Assembly: GCA_003990745.1 (NCBI GenBank)
Contig: RBNI01002234.1
Coordinates: 1-19,179, forward strand
DNA from: Jimgerdemannia flammicorona
Taxonomy: Eukaryota; Mucoromycota; Endogonomycetes; Endogonales; Endogonaceae
Length of the DNA stretch: 19,179 nt
Reading direction: 5' to 3'
The notes below the pieces were generated by a model. That model searched no databases, was not told where the DNA came from, and saw only the letters and a program-made list of their open reading frames with translations. Positions 18,242 through 19,179 of this stretch are shown here, piece after piece (positions within the stretch are counted from its first letter, which is position 1; each line of letters opens with the position of its first letter). The position numbers and the translations under genes are program-made.

Positions 18242-19179
18242 GAAATTATGGATCTCAGGAGTTCTTTCATTCTGTCTTGGTGAAGGGGCCAAGTAGCACG
18301 TCTAAAATGGTTATCACGATCAATTCATGACCATCGCGCGTTGTGTTGAAAATAACAAAGTCACCAATATTTAGTAACGTAAGTGGGAATATATTTTATA
18401 TATTACTGCAATGCCCTGTTGCATAACAGTATCATGGATCCCCGTCACAGATAAGCGAAGGAGTGTAGAGACAAAGAAAGTATATACATAGTCATCTTCT
18501 TGTAAATGCGTTATATACAACTGACGTCAAACTCGTCCACAGTCATTTAAAATAAGAGAGGGCGTTTTTCATGAGCTACATTTATTTTCACTTTCACTTT
18601 CTTGATTGTTGGAACAAGGAAGGGGTTTGTATGCAGGGATCAGAAATGGAGGGCATCCACACAACGTGAAAAAAAAAAAAAATAGAAGTCATGAAAAACA
18701 ATAGGTATGGCTTTTGTTGAATTTTTTGATTTTTTTTTGTTGTTTTGTTTTTTCTTTTTTCTTTTCGCCAGGAGATAGGGGCAGAAGAGAATGGTTAGGG
18801 ACAAAGGCACGGTCGGTCGCCTTTAGTTGATACACAATCAAATCGTCAACCAGAGGATTCGCTCGGCAATCCCAGATCGGATATTAGAATCGATACACCA
18901 AGGGACCTTGTACTACGGTCGCCGTAAAGTCATTTTGTACGCGTTCAACACTACACCTCCGAGATCCGCCTGATTCGTCGACACCCGACTGCCAGTCCTC
19001 CAAAACATATAAGAGGAGGCCTGGCACATGCCATTCCGGAAGCTAGCAACACCAACGGTCACGATCGACCACCTAATCGACTCAACTCGCTCCAAACCAT
19101 GACACATTAGTGATGTAACGTATGTAGAACAAAGTGGAAATGGCAGAGGGAAAGGATGAAGAGGGAGGGTGCGCGTACT

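Larger units (their letters stand above)
17547..19179. other. gene-free right flank
   Basis: About 1.6 kb past the VPS68 stop with no supportable gene. The minus-strand frame 18913-19107 (64 codons) and the purine-shadow frames near 18.0-18.3 kb resemble nothing known. The stretch holds a small hairpin (GCCTCCT 17853-17859 / AGGAGGC 17873-17879), a purine-rich repetitive segment, two palindromes, a single TGACGTCA (18522-18529) and an A14 run (18669-18682). A gene may begin beyond the right edge. Confidence 0.5.

Noticed and set aside
18913..19107. 64-codon minus-strand frame near the right edge
   Set aside because: Short, no recognisable motif, no splice-joined partner visible.
1..19179. 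Complete mobile element, integrated virus, or defence or biosynthetic cluster
   Set aside because: No polymerase, integrase, transposase, capsid, nuclease-helicase set or synthase is visible in any frame; the recognisable genes are housekeeping.

Overview
The window looks like nuclear DNA of a fungus. Five protein-coding genes can be assembled. Four of them are split by short introns (about 70-250 nt, mostly GTRNGT...YAG) whose phases all close in frame. Two products belong to families best known from fungi (APQ12, VPS68). A PARN-type nuclease, which Saccharomyces cerevisiae lacks, together with many introns and about 50% GC in coding DNA, hints at a filamentous or early-diverging fungus rather than a yeast. 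This placement is inference.

Layout. 1-1691: decayed, probably transposon-derived reading frame on the minus strand. 1692-3258: no convincing gene; one unexplained open block (2031-2610), a small tandem repeat and a hairpin. 3259-6277 (minus): PARN-like poly(A)-specific ribonuclease, 10 exons, 675 aa, all five DEDDh catalytic residues present. 6278-7311: upstream DNA of PARN. 7312-7737 (minus): APQ12-like nuclear-envelope membrane protein, single exon, 141 aa. 7738-8595: divergent promoter region shared by APQ12 and NOT4. 8596-14687 (plus): NOT4 ubiquitin ligase of the CCR4-NOT complex (RING, RRM, CCCH finger, long Q/S/P-rich tail), 8 exons, about 1505 aa in the preferred model. 14688-15444: convergent intergenic DNA with a 51-T tract. 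15445-16263 (minus): TSR2, the Rps26 chaperone, 4 exons, 188 aa. 16264-16419: 156-bp divergent promoter. 16420-17546 (plus): VPS68/UPF0220 membrane protein, 5 exons, 176 aa, with a 12-bp x 8 minisatellite in intron 1. 17547-19179: no gene found, but a purine-rich repeat zone and two perfect palindromes.

How the genes relate. PARN (deadenylation), NOT4 (CCR4-NOT, co-translational quality control), APQ12 (mRNA export and nuclear envelope) and TSR2 (40S assembly) all touch mRNA fate or ribosome production. Each has its own promoter, two of them divergent and shared, so this is probably ordinary gene order rather than a dedicated cluster. I found no CRISPR array, rRNA, tRNA, intact mobile element or novel multigene system. 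The best leads are the NOT4 C-terminal exon, the intronic minisatellite, the paired palindromes near 18.2 kb, and the point-mutated reading frame at the left end.
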